A DNA stretch of 64,000 bases from Burkholderia sp. HI2500 (GCF_002223055.1 NZ_NKFL01000005.1:248001-312000), one strand, 5' to 3'; shown: positions 18,236 to 27,048, counted from the first letter of the stretch. Notes: a model not told the origin generated them from the letters alone. Translations and numbers: made by a program.

Positions 18236-18403
18236 ATGTCCATGCGCACGATTTCATCCCCGCTCCGCCGCCGCGTGCTCGCCGCGGTGCTGTCGCTCAT
18301 GCTGGCCGGCTGCGATGTACTGACCGCGCCGCCGGTGCCCGACTGGCCGGGCCCGCACGCGCCCTACCCGTTCCCGGACAATATTCCGCATCGCACCGAA
18401 TGA
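18236..18403 (+). CDS. Small predicted lipoprotein, 55 residues
   Basis: A short ORF with clear coding features. A GGAGG ribosome site lies about 8 bases before the ATG at 18236. A positively charged start (SPLRRRV) and a hydrophobic stretch (LAAVLSLMLAG) end in the lipobox LAGC with Cys26. A Pro-rich mature tail of about 30 residues follows (APPVPDWPGPHAPYPFPDN). The product is probably attached to the outer membrane through Cys26, with an Asp at +2 that could argue for inner-membrane retention in enterobacteria. It lies between tRNA-Leu and a convergent LysR gene. No family is recognised and function is unknown. Confidence 0.65.
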   Translation: MSMRTISSPLRRRVLAAVLSLMLAGCDVLTAPPVPDWPGPHAPYPFPDNIPHRTE

Positions 18404-18447
18404 GTGGACCGGAAGGCCACCGTCGGCACGTCAAGTCGAGCGCAGGC

Positions 18448-19350
18448 TCAGGCCATCAACGCCCGCACGAAGTCGAGAAACACGCGCACCTTCGCGGAAA
18501 CGAGGTTGGACGCGTGGTGATACGCGTAGAGCGGAAACGTCTCGTCCGCCCATTCCGGCAGCAGCAGCACCAGCCGCCCGTCGGCAAGGATGTCGCGCGC
18601 ATAGAGTTCCAGCAGCTGGGCAATCCCCGCGCCGCCCAGGCACGCGCCGAGCAGCATGCCCGTATCGTTGACCATCAGCCGGCCGGCGGCATCGAACGGC
18701 ATCACCTCCTTGCCGCGATGGAATTCCCATTCGAACGGCCGCCCCGTCACCGGGTCGCGGATCAGCACGCAGCGATGCCCGCTCGCGAGATCCCGCGGGT
18801 GCCGCGGTTCGCCGTGGCGCGCGACATAGGCCGCCGACGCGCAGGTCAGCACGCGCGTTTCCAGCAGCAGCCGCGCACGGTATGACGATGGTTCCGGAAT
18901 GCCGAACCGCACCGCCACGTCGAACCCGTCGGCGACGAGGTCGCCCATCCGGTCGCGCACGCTGATCTCGACGGACAGGTCGGGAAAGCGGTCGAGAAAC
19001 TCGGCCATCTTCGGCGCCAGCACGTAGTGGCCGAAAGTCGCGTCGACGTTGACGCGCAGCCGCCCCCTGACACGCGCCTTCGACTGGCCGGCGTCGATCG
19101 CCGCATCCTCGATGCCGGCCAGCAGCGGCGCGACCGCTTCATAGAAACGCCGCCCTTCGTCGGTCAGCGTGATCGCACGGGCCGTGCGGTTGAAGATCCG
19201 GATGCCGACGCGCTCCTCCAGCCGGGCGACGGCACGGCTCACCGCCGGCTGCGTCAACCCCATCGCCTCGCCGGCGCGCGCGAAGGTGCCGGCCTCGATC
19301 ACCGCCGAGAGCACGCCGATCCCGCTCAAAAGCCTGCTGTCGAATGCCAT
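18448..19350 (-). CDS. LysR-family regulator divergent from an SDR gene
   Basis: A 300-residue LysR protein. The N-terminal HTH (about residues 8-60) includes LSAVIEAGTFARAGEAMGLT, then QPAVSRAVARLEERVGIRIF and NRTARAITLTDEGRRFY, the subgroup that often controls adjacent oxidoreductases. The effector domain spans about 90-300. The ATG at 19348-19350 is the natural start. It is divergent from the SDR gene at 19468; the 117-bp gap is AT-rich around 19370-19405 (TGATCATTATTC and nearby), a likely operator area. Its targets are probably the two plus-strand SDR genes. Confidence 0.9.
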   Translation of the reverse strand: MAFDSRLLSGIGVLSAVIEAGTFARAGEAMGLTQPAVSRAVARLEERVGIRIFNRTARAITLTDEGRRFYEAVAPLLAGIEDAAIDAGQSKARVRGRLRVNVDATFGHYVLAPKMAEFLDRFPDLSVEISVRDRMGDLVADGFDVAVRFGIPEPSSYRARLLLETRVLTCASAAYVARHGEPRHPRDLASGHRCVLIRDPVTGRPFEWEFHRGKEVMPFDAAGRLMVNDTGMLLGACLGGAGIAQLLELYARDILADGRLVLLLPEWADETFPLYAYHHASNLVSAKVRVFLDFVRALMA

Positions 19351-19467
19351 GAGACGTACTTTCAGTCATTCTTGATCTGATCATTATTCATTATTTTTAT
19401 TGATCGAGGGAGCCTACATTAGTCCTGTCGCCGGAACGCACGGCACTCACGAACCAAGGAGCAGGAC

Positions 19468-20205
19468 ATGAGCACATCGGAACAGGTCGCCCTCGTCACG
19501 GGCTCGTCGCGCGGCATCGGTGCGGAAATCGCCCGCCGCCTCGCCCGCGACGGTTTCAGGGTCGTCGTGAACTATGCCGGCGGCGCCGGCCCCGCGCAGG
19601 AAGTGGTCGACGCGATCGTCGCCGGCGGCGGCACGGCCGTCGCGGTGCAGGCGGACGTCGCCGATCCGGCCGCGGTGGCCGCGCTGTTCGACACGGCCGA
19701 GCAGGCATTCGGCCGGATCGACGTCATCGTCAACAGCGCGGGCGTGATGAAGCTCGCGCCCCTCGCCGAGTTCGACGACGCCGCGTTCGACCAGACCGTC
19801 GCGATCAACCTGAAGGGCGCGTTCAACGTCAGCCGCGAAGCAGCGAAGCGCGTGCGCGACGGCGGGCGCATCGTCAACCTGACCTCGAGCGTGATCGGCA
19901 TGCGCCTGCCGACCTACGGCGTGTACATCGCGACCAAGGCCGCCGTCGAGGGCATGACGCAGGTGCTCGCGCAGGAGATGCGGGGCCGCGGCATCAGCGT
20001 GAACGCCGTCGCGCCCGGGCCGGTGGCGACCGAGCTGTTCCTGCAGGGCAAGAGCGCCGAACTCGTGGACCGGATGGCGAAGGTGAACCCGCTGGAGCGG
20101 CTCGGCCAGCCCGCCGACATCGCCAGCGTCGTCGCGTTCCTCGCCGGCCCCGACGGCGCGTGGGTCAACGGCCAGGTCCTGCGTGCCAACGGCGGCATGT
20201 GCTGA
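19468..20205 (+). CDS. Short-chain dehydrogenase/reductase (classical)
   Basis: A 245-residue classical SDR, NAD(P)-dependent. The cofactor motif TGSSRGIG lies at 11-18, NSAG at 89-92, the catalytic Ser at about 140-141 and the YxxxK motif at Tyr153/Lys157. The Arg and Asn after beta2 (RVVVNYAGG) hint at NADP preference, as in FabG-like ketoreductases. The C-terminal NGQVLRANGGMC ending is typical of FabG-like sequences. It is followed 40 bases later by a second SDR gene, so the two are probably one operon under the divergent LysR. The substrate is not predictable from sequence. Confidence 0.9.
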   Translation: MSTSEQVALVTGSSRGIGAEIARRLARDGFRVVVNYAGGAGPAQEVVDAIVAGGGTAVAVQADVADPAAVAALFDTAEQAFGRIDVIVNSAGVMKLAPLAEFDDAAFDQTVAINLKGAFNVSREAAKRVRDGGRIVNLTSSVIGMRLPTYGVYIATKAAVEGMTQVLAQEMRGRGISVNAVAPGPVATELFLQGKSAELVDRMAKVNPLERLGQPADIASVVAFLAGPDGAWVNGQVLRANGGMC

Positions 20206-20245
20206 CCGGCCGCCTGCCACGCCCACCGCTTACCGGAGATCGGTC

Positions 20246-21145
20246 ATGAAGGAAGTCATTCTCGTCACGGGCGCGTCCAGCGGCTTCGGCCTGCTGACGG
20301 CCCAGGCGCTCGCCCGCGCCGGGCATACCGTCTACGCGTCGATGCGCGAAAGCACCGGCCGCAACGCGCCGCGCGTCGCCGCCATCGCCGCCTACGCGCA
20401 GGAACACGGCGTCGACCTGCGCACCGTCGAGCTCGACGTCGGCGACGACGCGTCCGTTGGCGCCGCCATCGATCGCGTGATCGCGGACAACGGCCGGCTC
20501 GACGTCATCGTCCACAACGCCGGCCACATGGTGTTCGGCCCGGCCGAAGCGTTCACGCCCGAGCAGATCGGCGAGCTCTACGACATCAACGTCGTGTCGA
20601 CCCAGCGCGTCAACCGCGCGGCGCTGCCGCACCTGCGCCGCCAGGGGCGCGGGCTGCTCGTCTGGGTGTCGTCGTCGTCCGCGCGCGGCGGTACGCCGCC
20701 GTTCCTCGCGCCCTACTTCGCCGCGAAGGCCGCGATGGATTCGCTCGCGGTGTCCTACGCGGCCGAACTGGCACGCTGGGGGATCGAGACGTCGATCGTC
20801 GTGCCGGGCGCGTTCACCCAGGGCACGAATCACTTCGCCCACGCGGGCAAGCCGGCCGATGCAGGCGTTCAGGCCGCCTACGTCGACGGCCCCTATGCCG
20901 GCGTCGCCGAACAGGCGCTTCAAGGCCTCGCCGCGCTCGAACCGGCAGACGCCGATGCCGGCACCGTCGCGACAGCCATTGCCGACATCGTCGCCGCCCC
21001 GGCTGGCAAGCGCCCGTACCGCGTGTTCGTCGATCCGTCGCAGGACGGCGCGGAGGAGGTGTTCCGCGTCGGCGACCGGATTCGCCGCGAGATGTTCAGG
21101 AACATCGGTCTCGCCGACCTGCTCGCGGCCCGCGTCGGCGGCTGA
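20246..21145 (+). CDS. Short-chain dehydrogenase/reductase, extended C-terminus
   Basis: A 299-residue SDR. The cofactor loop TGASSGFG is at 8-15, NAG at about 91-93, the active-site serines at 142-145 and YxxxK at Tyr157/Lys161 (APYFAAKAAMD). It resembles the group of oxidoreductases annotated as KR-domain or NADP-binding SDRs with a long tail (RVFVDPSQDGAEEVFRVGDRI) that contacts substrate. The ATG at 20246 follows an ACCGGAGA ribosome site; the longer frame overlaps the previous gene and adds unrelated residues. It is likely cotranscribed with the SDR upstream. Confidence 0.88.
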   Translation: MKEVILVTGASSGFGLLTAQALARAGHTVYASMRESTGRNAPRVAAIAAYAQEHGVDLRTVELDVGDDASVGAAIDRVIADNGRLDVIVHNAGHMVFGPAEAFTPEQIGELYDINVVSTQRVNRAALPHLRRQGRGLLVWVSSSSARGGTPPFLAPYFAAKAAMDSLAVSYAAELARWGIETSIVVPGAFTQGTNHFAHAGKPADAGVQAAYVDGPYAGVAEQALQGLAALEPADADAGTVATAIADIVAAPAGKRPYRVFVDPSQDGAEEVFRVGDRIRREMFRNIGLADLLAARVGG

Positions 21146-21175
21146 TCCACCGTGCGCCGGCCACGCCGGTGCGCC

Positions 21176-22066
21176 TCAGCCTGGCTCGCAGAACCCGAGG
21201 ATCGCGTCGGCGATTGCCGCCGGCGCCTCGCGCTGCGGAAAGTGGCCGACACCGTCCAGCACCTGCCGCGCGTAGCGCCCCGCAAAGAACCGCTCGCGCC
21301 CGGCCGAGCTGTCCGGATGATTGCAGGTATCCGCGCCGCCGTGCAGCACGAGCGTCGGCACCGCCAGCACCGGCGCGGGATTCAGCCGCGCATCGTCGTC
21401 GGCATAGACCGGCGTGCCCGGTGCGAATCCCCATCGATGCCGGTACGAATGCAGCACGACGTCGATCCAGTCGGGCCCGTCGAACGCGGCGGCGGCCGCG
21501 TCGAAATCGCTGTCGCGATACCAGCCCGGCGGCGACCACGTGTCCCACATCAAGCGGGCAAACGCGCGGCGATCGTCGCGCAACGCCTGCTCGCCGCGTG
21601 GCGTCGCCATGAACCAGTGATACCAGTAGTTTCGTGCCTGCTGCAGCGACAGCGGCTGCCCAGGATCGTTGGTGCCGTACCCGACCGACAGCATCACGAG
21701 ATGCGATGCGGCGCCTTCGCGCAGCCCGCACGCGTTCGCGGCTGCCCGCGCGCCCCAGTCGTGCCCGACCAGCACGGGCCGCTCGATGCCGAGCGCATCG
21801 ACGAAGTCGAGCAGGTCGCGCCCGAGCGCCACGAGCTGGCCGCTGCGCGGCACGGATGCGTCGCGAAAGCGGGTCGGCGCAAAACCGCGCAGCGCGGGCG
21901 CGAGCACGCGGTAGCCGTGCGCGGCGAGCCTTGCCGCCACCGCGTCCCAGCCGACCGGGCTGTCCGGCCAGCCGTGCAGCAGCACGGCCACGCGCTCGCC
22001 GCGCGGGTTCCATTCGAGATAGGCAATGTCGAGCGACGCGGTGGTCGCATGCTCATAGGTCGTCAT
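21176..22066 (-). CDS. Alpha/beta hydrolase, epoxide-hydrolase-like
   Basis: A 296-residue alpha/beta-fold hydrolase. The oxyanion motif HGWPDSP is at 31-37. The nucleophile elbow GHDWGA has Asp103 in place of Ser, the pattern of epoxide hydrolases and haloalkane dehalogenases. The cap region (about 130-210) contains NYWYHWF, where tyrosines could activate an epoxide. The catalytic His is about 275 in GVGHFPQ. It is divergent from a LysR gene (22173), which probably regulates it. The true substrate is unknown; epoxide hydrolase is favoured over dehalogenase because of the tyrosine-rich cap. Confidence 0.85.
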   Translation of the reverse strand: MTTYEHATTASLDIAYLEWNPRGERVAVLLHGWPDSPVGWDAVAARLAAHGYRVLAPALRGFAPTRFRDASVPRSGQLVALGRDLLDFVDALGIERPVLVGHDWGARAAANACGLREGAASHLVMLSVGYGTNDPGQPLSLQQARNYWYHWFMATPRGEQALRDDRRAFARLMWDTWSPPGWYRDSDFDAAAAAFDGPDWIDVVLHSYRHRWGFAPGTPVYADDDARLNPAPVLAVPTLVLHGGADTCNHPDSSAGRERFFAGRYARQVLDGVGHFPQREAPAAIADAILGFCEPG

Positions 22067-22172
22067 CGTGCACTCCGTTGGGTGGATCCGAGTGCACGAT
22101 GGTAGGCCGGCCTTTCATCACGATTCACGGAGTATCATGGTTCATTCTTCGAATATCGCGTTGAATTGATCC

Positions 22173-23069
22173 ATGGAACCGCCGACCGATCCCGCGTCGA
22201 CCTCGCTCGACATCACGCTGCTGCGCACCTTCCTCGAAGTCGTCGACAGCCGCGGGTTCGCGCCGGCCGCGGAACGGCTCGCGCTGACGCCGTCCGCCGT
22301 CAGCGGCCACATCAAGCGGCTCGAACAGGCGGCCGGCACGGTGCTGCTCGCGCGCACCACCCGTCGCATCGCGCTCACGCCGGCCGGCGACACGCTGTAC
22401 GCATACGCACGCAACATCGTCGACATGGAGCGCGAAGTGCGCGCAAGGCTGCGCGGCGCGCCGGCGCACGGCCCGCTGCGGGTCGGCGCATCGGAGGATT
22501 TTGCGGGTGCGTGGCTGCCGCACGTGCTGCGCACGTTCCGCGACCGCCACCCGCGCACGTCGATCGAGCTGAAGGTCGGGATCACCGCGTCGCTGCTGCG
22601 CGAGCAGACGCTCGGCCGGCTCGACGTCGTGCTCGGCAAGCAGTGCCGGCAGGTCGACACGCCGGGCGAACTGCTGTGGGAAGAACCGCTCGTGTGGGCG
22701 TTCGCGTCGGATCGCACGCTCGACGCCGGCGGCGACGTGCCGCTCGCGCTGTTTCCGCAGCCATGCGTCTATCGCGAAGCCGCCGTCGCGGCACTCGCCG
22801 CTGCACTGCGGCCGTTTCGCGTGCTGTTCGAGAGCAGCAGCATGGCCGGCTGCGTGTCGGCCGCGCTCGCGGGCTTCGCGGTCACCGCGCTGGCGCGCAG
22901 CCAGTTGCGCGACGGCCTGCGCGAATGCGGCCCGCAGGACGGCCTGCCGGTGCTGCCGGCCGCGCGTTTCTACGCGTTCGCGGCGAAACCGGACGGCGCC
23001 GCCGCCGCGTTGATCGACGCGGTGCGGGAAACCGGGCGCAGCCGGCAGTTCGCGGCGCTGCCCGGCTGA
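22173..23069 (+). CDS. LysR-family regulator
   Basis: A 298-residue LysR protein with the HTH at about residues 9-68 (LDITLLRTFLEVVDSRGFAP, then LTPSAVSGHIKRLEQAAGTVLLARTTRRI) and an effector domain at about 90-295. It is divergent from the epoxide-hydrolase-like gene. The 106-bp intergenic region contains the imperfect palindrome GATTCACGGAGTATC (22122-22136), a candidate operator. It is convergent with another LysR gene ending at 23110. The effector is unknown. Confidence 0.9.
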   Translation: MEPPTDPASTSLDITLLRTFLEVVDSRGFAPAAERLALTPSAVSGHIKRLEQAAGTVLLARTTRRIALTPAGDTLYAYARNIVDMEREVRARLRGAPAHGPLRVGASEDFAGAWLPHVLRTFRDRHPRTSIELKVGITASLLREQTLGRLDVVLGKQCRQVDTPGELLWEEPLVWAFASDRTLDAGGDVPLALFPQPCVYREAAVAALAAALRPFRVLFESSSMAGCVSAALAGFAVTALARSQLRDGLRECGPQDGLPVLPAARFYAFAAKPDGAAAALIDAVRETGRSRQFAALPG

Positions 23070-23109
23070 AACGGGCACGACGGCACGTGACGCGATCCGG
23101 CCGTGCCGG

Positions 23110-24039
23110 TCAGTCGCCCTCCGCCCCCTCCCCGCCATGCGTCAGCGCGCTCGCCATCAGTTCCCCGAACCATTCGATGAAGGCATTGAGCCGGCGCGAA
23201 CGGTGACGCCGGTGCGGGTACACGGCCGACACGTCCATCGGTGCGGCGCGGTGGCCGGGCATCACGTCGACGAGTGCGCCGCTGTCGAGCAGATGCTGGA
23301 CGTCGAAGCGCGGAATCTGGATCAGCCCCATCCCGGCGATGCAGCTGGCAATATAGGTTTCGGCATTGTTGACGATCACCCGGCTCGGCAGCATGAGCGT
23401 GTGCCGCTGGCCGTCCGTGCAGTATTCCCAGTCGAGTTCGCGCCCGGTCGTCGGCGACGCATAGCCGATCGCCCAGTGTCCGTGCGCGAGCGCATCCGGA
23501 TGCTCGGGCACGCCGCATTCGCGCAGGTAGTCGGGGCTCGCGCAGTTGATCAGCATGAACTGTCCGAGCGGCCGCACGACGAGGCTGCTGTCCGCGAGCC
23601 GCCCCACGCGGATCGCGCAGTCGACGCCCTCCTGCACCAGGTCGATCGAACGATCGGTCGAGCCGAGCGACAGTTGCAGCTTCGGATAACGGTGAAACAG
23701 CGACGGCAGCGCGGGCGCCACCATGCGGCGCGCGATCCGGCTCGGCACGTCGACGTTCAGCCGGCCGATCACGTCGCGGTCGCGGCGGCGGAACAGGCGG
23801 TCGAGTTCGTCGGCCTCCGCGAGCAGGCGCCGGCCGCGTTCGAGCAGCAGCGCGCCGTCGGCGGTCAGTTGCACCTGGCGTGTCGTGCGGTGCAAGAGGC
23901 GCGTGCCGAGCCCCGTTTCCAGTTGCTGGACGGCCGCCGACACGGTCGCGCGCGGCACGTCGAGCGCATGCGCGGCCTTGATGAAGCTGCCCATCTCGGC
24001 AACCTGCAGGAAGATTCTGACCTGATCCAGCTTGTCCAT
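23110..24039 (-). CDS. LysR-family regulator
   Basis: A 309-residue LysR protein whose HTH starts at residue 1 (MDKLDQVRIFLQVAEMGSFI, then KAAHALDVPRATVSAAVQQLE, LGTRLLHRTTRQ). This is the subgroup with the LHRTTR motif that often regulates nearby dehydrogenases. The longer in-frame reading to 24159 adds 40 unrelated residues, so the ATG complementary to 24037-24039 is chosen. It lies 166 bases downstream of an SDR gene on the same strand. Cotranscription or regulation of that SDR is plausible but not shown. Confidence 0.9.
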   Translation of the reverse strand: MDKLDQVRIFLQVAEMGSFIKAAHALDVPRATVSAAVQQLETGLGTRLLHRTTRQVQLTADGALLLERGRRLLAEADELDRLFRRRDRDVIGRLNVDVPSRIARRMVAPALPSLFHRYPKLQLSLGSTDRSIDLVQEGVDCAIRVGRLADSSLVVRPLGQFMLINCASPDYLRECGVPEHPDALAHGHWAIGYASPTTGRELDWEYCTDGQRHTLMLPSRVIVNNAETYIASCIAGMGLIQIPRFDVQHLLDSGALVDVMPGHRAAPMDVSAVYPHRRHRSRRLNAFIEWFGELMASALTHGGEGAEGD

Positions 24040-24205
24040 CGGCAGGGAACGTAGGTTCGGACGAACGCCGCCGCCAGCCGTCGCGCGTCGCGGCCAGGTC
24101 CGGCGGCACAGAGAAAACGGGCACGCAGCCGCGAGGCCGCGCGCCCGTCCATTGTCCACGCAAACGCGCCATTGCGGTGCGCCGCGCGGCCCGTTGCCGG
24201 GCCGG

Positions 24206-24979
24206 TTACTTGGTCGTGTAGCCGCCGTTGATCAGGATCGTCTGGCCCGTGATCCACCAGCCGTCGGTAACGAGATGGCGGATGAACGGCACGACGTCCT
24301 CGATGTCGGTCAGGCCCGTCTTGCTGAACGGCGACAGCGCGGCCGCCGTCTTGTGATACGCGACCGCATCGGCGCCCTCGGCCGGATAGAAGAACGGCGT
24401 GTCCATCGGGCCCGGCCCGACGGCCGTCACCGAGATCCCGCGCGCGCCGTATTCCTTCGACGCCGCGCGCGTGAAATGCTCGACCGGCGCCTTCGACCCT
24501 TCGTACGCCGCATAGAACGGCGTGAACGCGCCGAGCAGCGACGTCACGAGCGTGACGAGCTTGCCGTGATCCTCGAGGTGCCGCCCCGCTTCCTTGATGA
24601 AGAAGAATGCCGACTTGCTGTTGACCGCGAACATCTCGTCGTACTCGGCCTCGCTGATCTCGGTGAACGGCTTCTTCAGCACCTTGCCGACCGTGTTGAT
24701 CGCGATGTCGATCTTGCAGAAGCGCTGCTTCGCGTCGTCGAACAGCTTCTCGACCGCGGCGGCCGTCGTCAGGTCGCCCTGGAACGTAGCCGCTTCCGCG
24801 CCGGCCGCACGCACCGCGGCGGCCGTCTCCTCGGCTTGCGCCTGCGACGCGGCGCTGTTGTAGTGAATCGCCACGGCCTTCGCACCGTGGCTCGCCAGAT
24901 CCCGCGCGATCAGGCCGCCGAGATTCTTTGCGCCGCCTGCGATCAGGACGACCTTGTCTGCGAGCGTATGAGTTGCCAC
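24206..24979 (-). CDS. Short-chain dehydrogenase/reductase
   Basis: A 257-residue SDR with a slightly unusual cofactor loop, GGAKNLGG (15-22), instead of TGxxxGxG. The catalytic set is Ser147, Tyr159 and Lys163 (AAYEGSKAPVEHF). VNSKSAFFFIKEAG and the C-terminal TGQTILINGGYTTK are typical of classical SDRs. A strong AAGGGAG ribosome site precedes the ATG. The LysR gene downstream on the same strand may regulate it. The substrate is unknown. Confidence 0.88.
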   Translation of the reverse strand: MATHTLADKVVLIAGGAKNLGGLIARDLASHGAKAVAIHYNSAASQAQAEETAAAVRAAGAEAATFQGDLTTAAAVEKLFDDAKQRFCKIDIAINTVGKVLKKPFTEISEAEYDEMFAVNSKSAFFFIKEAGRHLEDHGKLVTLVTSLLGAFTPFYAAYEGSKAPVEHFTRAASKEYGARGISVTAVGPGPMDTPFFYPAEGADAVAYHKTAAALSPFSKTGLTDIEDVVPFIRHLVTDGWWITGQTILINGGYTTK

Positions 24980-25170
24980 GGTTGACTCCCTTTCTCGTTG
25001 AACGAAGCTTGGAGTGTAGGCACGCGCGACGCGCCGGTCAGCCGGGCAACGCTGGATGGATTATCCAGAAAAACGATCCAATCGAAGCGTGGCAGTGCAG
25101 CCTGCCGCACCGACAACCGCGCCGGATCCGCCCTCGATTGATGGGCGCCGATGCCGAGGGCGGCGCCCGC

Positions 25171-25671
25171 TCAGCGCGCGTACAGCGTCGCGTCGATCTT
25201 GCCGAGCAGCCACTGCATGCCGGCCAGGTGCTGCTGGTCGTGGCTGCACAGGTAGTGGACGAGCCCGCGCACGGTCAACGAACCGTAGCCGTCGAATTCC
25301 CCGGTGCGCGCGAACTGTTCGGGCGTGAGGCGCGACACGAGGTTCAGCGTCTCGCGCCGCGCTTCGTGGATCGCCGCGAGCACGTCGGACGCATACGCAT
25401 CGTTGTAGCGGCGCTCGATCGCGAGCGCGTCGCCGTCGATCGACACGAGCAGCGGCCGGTCTTCGTCGAGCATCCGCCGCAGCCGCACGTGATAGCCGTC
25501 GATCTCGATGTCGCGCACATGGCAGAGCTGCCCGAGCGGCGAAAAATGCTCGCTCGGCATCCCGGCCCAGTCGTCGGGCGTCCAGCGCGCGTAGCCGTCG
25601 GGGACGGCCGCGAAATGGGCTTCGAGCTGACGGGGGAAATCGGCGAGTGCGTCGAGCGTCGTCGGATTCAT
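25171..25671 (-). CDS. DinB-family metal-binding protein
   Basis: A 166-residue DinB/DUF664-like four-helix protein. The three histidines expected to hold a divalent metal are His51 (GQLCHVRDIEIDGYHVRL), His144 and His148 (CSHDQQHLAGM). Members include mycothiol- and bacillithiol-dependent transferases, but Burkholderia lacks those thiols and the substrate is unknown. The ATG complementary to 25669-25671 is chosen because the preceding 14 residues are not conserved-looking. It lies 63 bases downstream of copC on the same strand; a functional link to copper is not evident. Confidence 0.82.
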   Translation of the reverse strand: MNPTTLDALADFPRQLEAHFAAVPDGYARWTPDDWAGMPSEHFSPLGQLCHVRDIEIDGYHVRLRRMLDEDRPLLVSIDGDALAIERRYNDAYASDVLAAIHEARRETLNLVSRLTPEQFARTGEFDGYGSLTVRGLVHYLCSHDQQHLAGMQWLLGKIDATLYAR

Positions 25672-25734
25672 GCGGGACTCCCTGTCGGATAGGGGCGACG
25701 GCAACCCTGGCACGGGCCTGCCGTCGCCGTTGTG

Positions 25735-26109
25735 TCACTTCACGCTGAAGCCGTACGCGCCCTGCGTGCGGTGCCCGTCGGTCGCGACGGCCACCCATTT
25801 CACCGTATAGGCGCCGGCGCCGACCGCCGTGAGCGGCACCGACATCCGCTTGCGGTTCGACGCGTCGATGCGCGCGCGGCCGTCCGACACCGTCTTGCCG
25901 TCGCCATCGACGACGACGATCGAGCTGAACGCGGGTTCCAGCGGCTCGGTGAAGTCGATCGTGACGGCGGCCGGGGCGGCAGCCACCGACGCGCCCGCCG
26001 CCGGATCGCTCTTCGCGAGGTGCGCGTGCGCGAACGCGGCCGACGAGACGGTCGCCGCAACGATGACGGCAGCGGCGTGGCGGCCGAACGGGAACGAAGC
26101 AAAAGGCAT
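25735..26109 (-). CDS. copC: Periplasmic copper-binding protein, CopC family (orphan)
   Basis: A 124-residue exported CopC-domain protein. The signal peptide is residues 1 to about 27, and the mature N-terminus HAHLAKSDPA starts with the His that ligates Cu(II) through its amino group. Asp111 and His113 (ATDGHRTQG) are the other two Cu(II) ligands in CopC proteins. The Met-rich Cu(I) loop of Pseudomonas CopC is absent, so this is the Cu(II)-only class. The usual partner copD is not adjacent. It could protect against copper or supply it to cuproenzymes; the multicopper oxidase at 61.3-62.9 kb is far away. Confidence 0.85.
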   Translation of the reverse strand: MPFASFPFGRHAAAVIVAATVSSAAFAHAHLAKSDPAAGASVAAAPAAVTIDFTEPLEPAFSSIVVVDGDGKTVSDGRARIDASNRKRMSVPLTAVGAGAYTVKWVAVATDGHRTQGAYGFSVK

Positions 26110-26223
26110 GGACTTTCCGTGAAGAATGAACGGGCGCCGCGCCCCGCGCGGCGTACCGGCAGCTTACCAGCGCATGCGCGCTCATGCCGGTCGCGCGCCA
26201 TCGCTTGATAGAATGCGCGCGCT

Positions 26224-26940
26224 ATGGATCTCGAAAGCATTCTCTACACCCAGGGCTTCGGCTCGCGCCGCCAGTGCCGGGGCCTGATCGAAGCGGGCCG
26301 CGTCACCGTGGCGGGCGCCCGCGCGACCGACCCCGACGCCGCGTTCGATACCGACGGCCTCGTGTTCTCGGTCGACGATACGGCGTGGCCGTTCCACGCA
26401 CGCGCCTATCTCGCGCTCAACAAGCCGGCCGGCTACGAGTGTTCGCGCGATCCGCAACACCACGCGAGCGTGTTCAGCCTGCTGCCTGCACCGCTCGTCG
26501 CGCGCGGCGTGCAGTGCGTCGGGCGTCTCGACCAGGACACGACGGGCCTGCTGCTGCTGTCCGACGACGGCCAGTTCGTGCACGCGTACACGTCGCCGAA
26601 ACGCAAGGTGCCGAAAACCTATGTGGCAACCGTGCGCCACCCGCTCGACGACACGCAGCTGAACACGCTGCGCACCGGCGTGCAGTTGCACGGCGAGCCG
26701 AAGCCGATCGCGGCGGTCGCCGCCGACGCGCGCGACCCGCACGCGCTCGCGCTGACCGTGCTCGAAGGCAAGTATCACCAGGTCAAGCGGATGGTCGCGG
26801 CGGTGAGCAACCGCGTCGAGTTGCTGCACCGCGAAAGCATCGGCGGCTTCACGCTGCCGGGCGACCTCGCGCCCGGCGCGTGGCGATGGCTCGACGACGC
26901 CGACCTTTCGGCGCTGCGCAATACCGTCAAAACCCTGTAA
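26224..26940 (+). CDS. rsuA: 16S rRNA pseudouridine(516) synthase, RsuA family
   Basis: A 238-residue RsuA/RluB-family synthase that isomerises a uridine in rRNA. The N-terminal S4 RNA-binding domain (about 1-55) has GFGSRRQCRGLIEAGRVTVAG. The catalytic motif GRLDQDTTGLLLL places the nucleophile at Asp103. LEGKYHQVKRM is the conserved C-terminal motif. RsuA specificity (U516 of 16S) is preferred from length and the family, but other RsuA-type targets such as RluE cannot be excluded. It stands alone, divergent from copC. Confidence 0.88.
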   Translation: MDLESILYTQGFGSRRQCRGLIEAGRVTVAGARATDPDAAFDTDGLVFSVDDTAWPFHARAYLALNKPAGYECSRDPQHHASVFSLLPAPLVARGVQCVGRLDQDTTGLLLLSDDGQFVHAYTSPKRKVPKTYVATVRHPLDDTQLNTLRTGVQLHGEPKPIAAVAADARDPHALALTVLEGKYHQVKRMVAAVSNRVELLHRESIGGFTLPGDLAPGAWRWLDDADLSALRNTVKTL

Positions 26941-26998
26941 GGGAAAATCCGCACGACCGTTCGACGCTCGACCGCATCTCGGCCGCATGTTCCCCCGC

Positions 26999-27004
26999 TA
27001 TACT
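26999..27004 (+). promoter_or_regulatory. Candidate -10 for the 61-residue membrane protein gene
   Basis: TATACT 45 bases upstream of the ATG at 27049, within an otherwise GC-rich gap. A convincing -35 is not visible. Confidence 0.35.
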
Positions 27005-27048
27005 GAAATCACAAGCTGTAAGAGAACAGCGACGTAGGGGGAGGCATC

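Noticed and set aside
18004..18240. Integration site or genomic island at tRNA-Leu
   Set aside because: No integrase gene or second copy of the tRNA 3' end is visible within the window.
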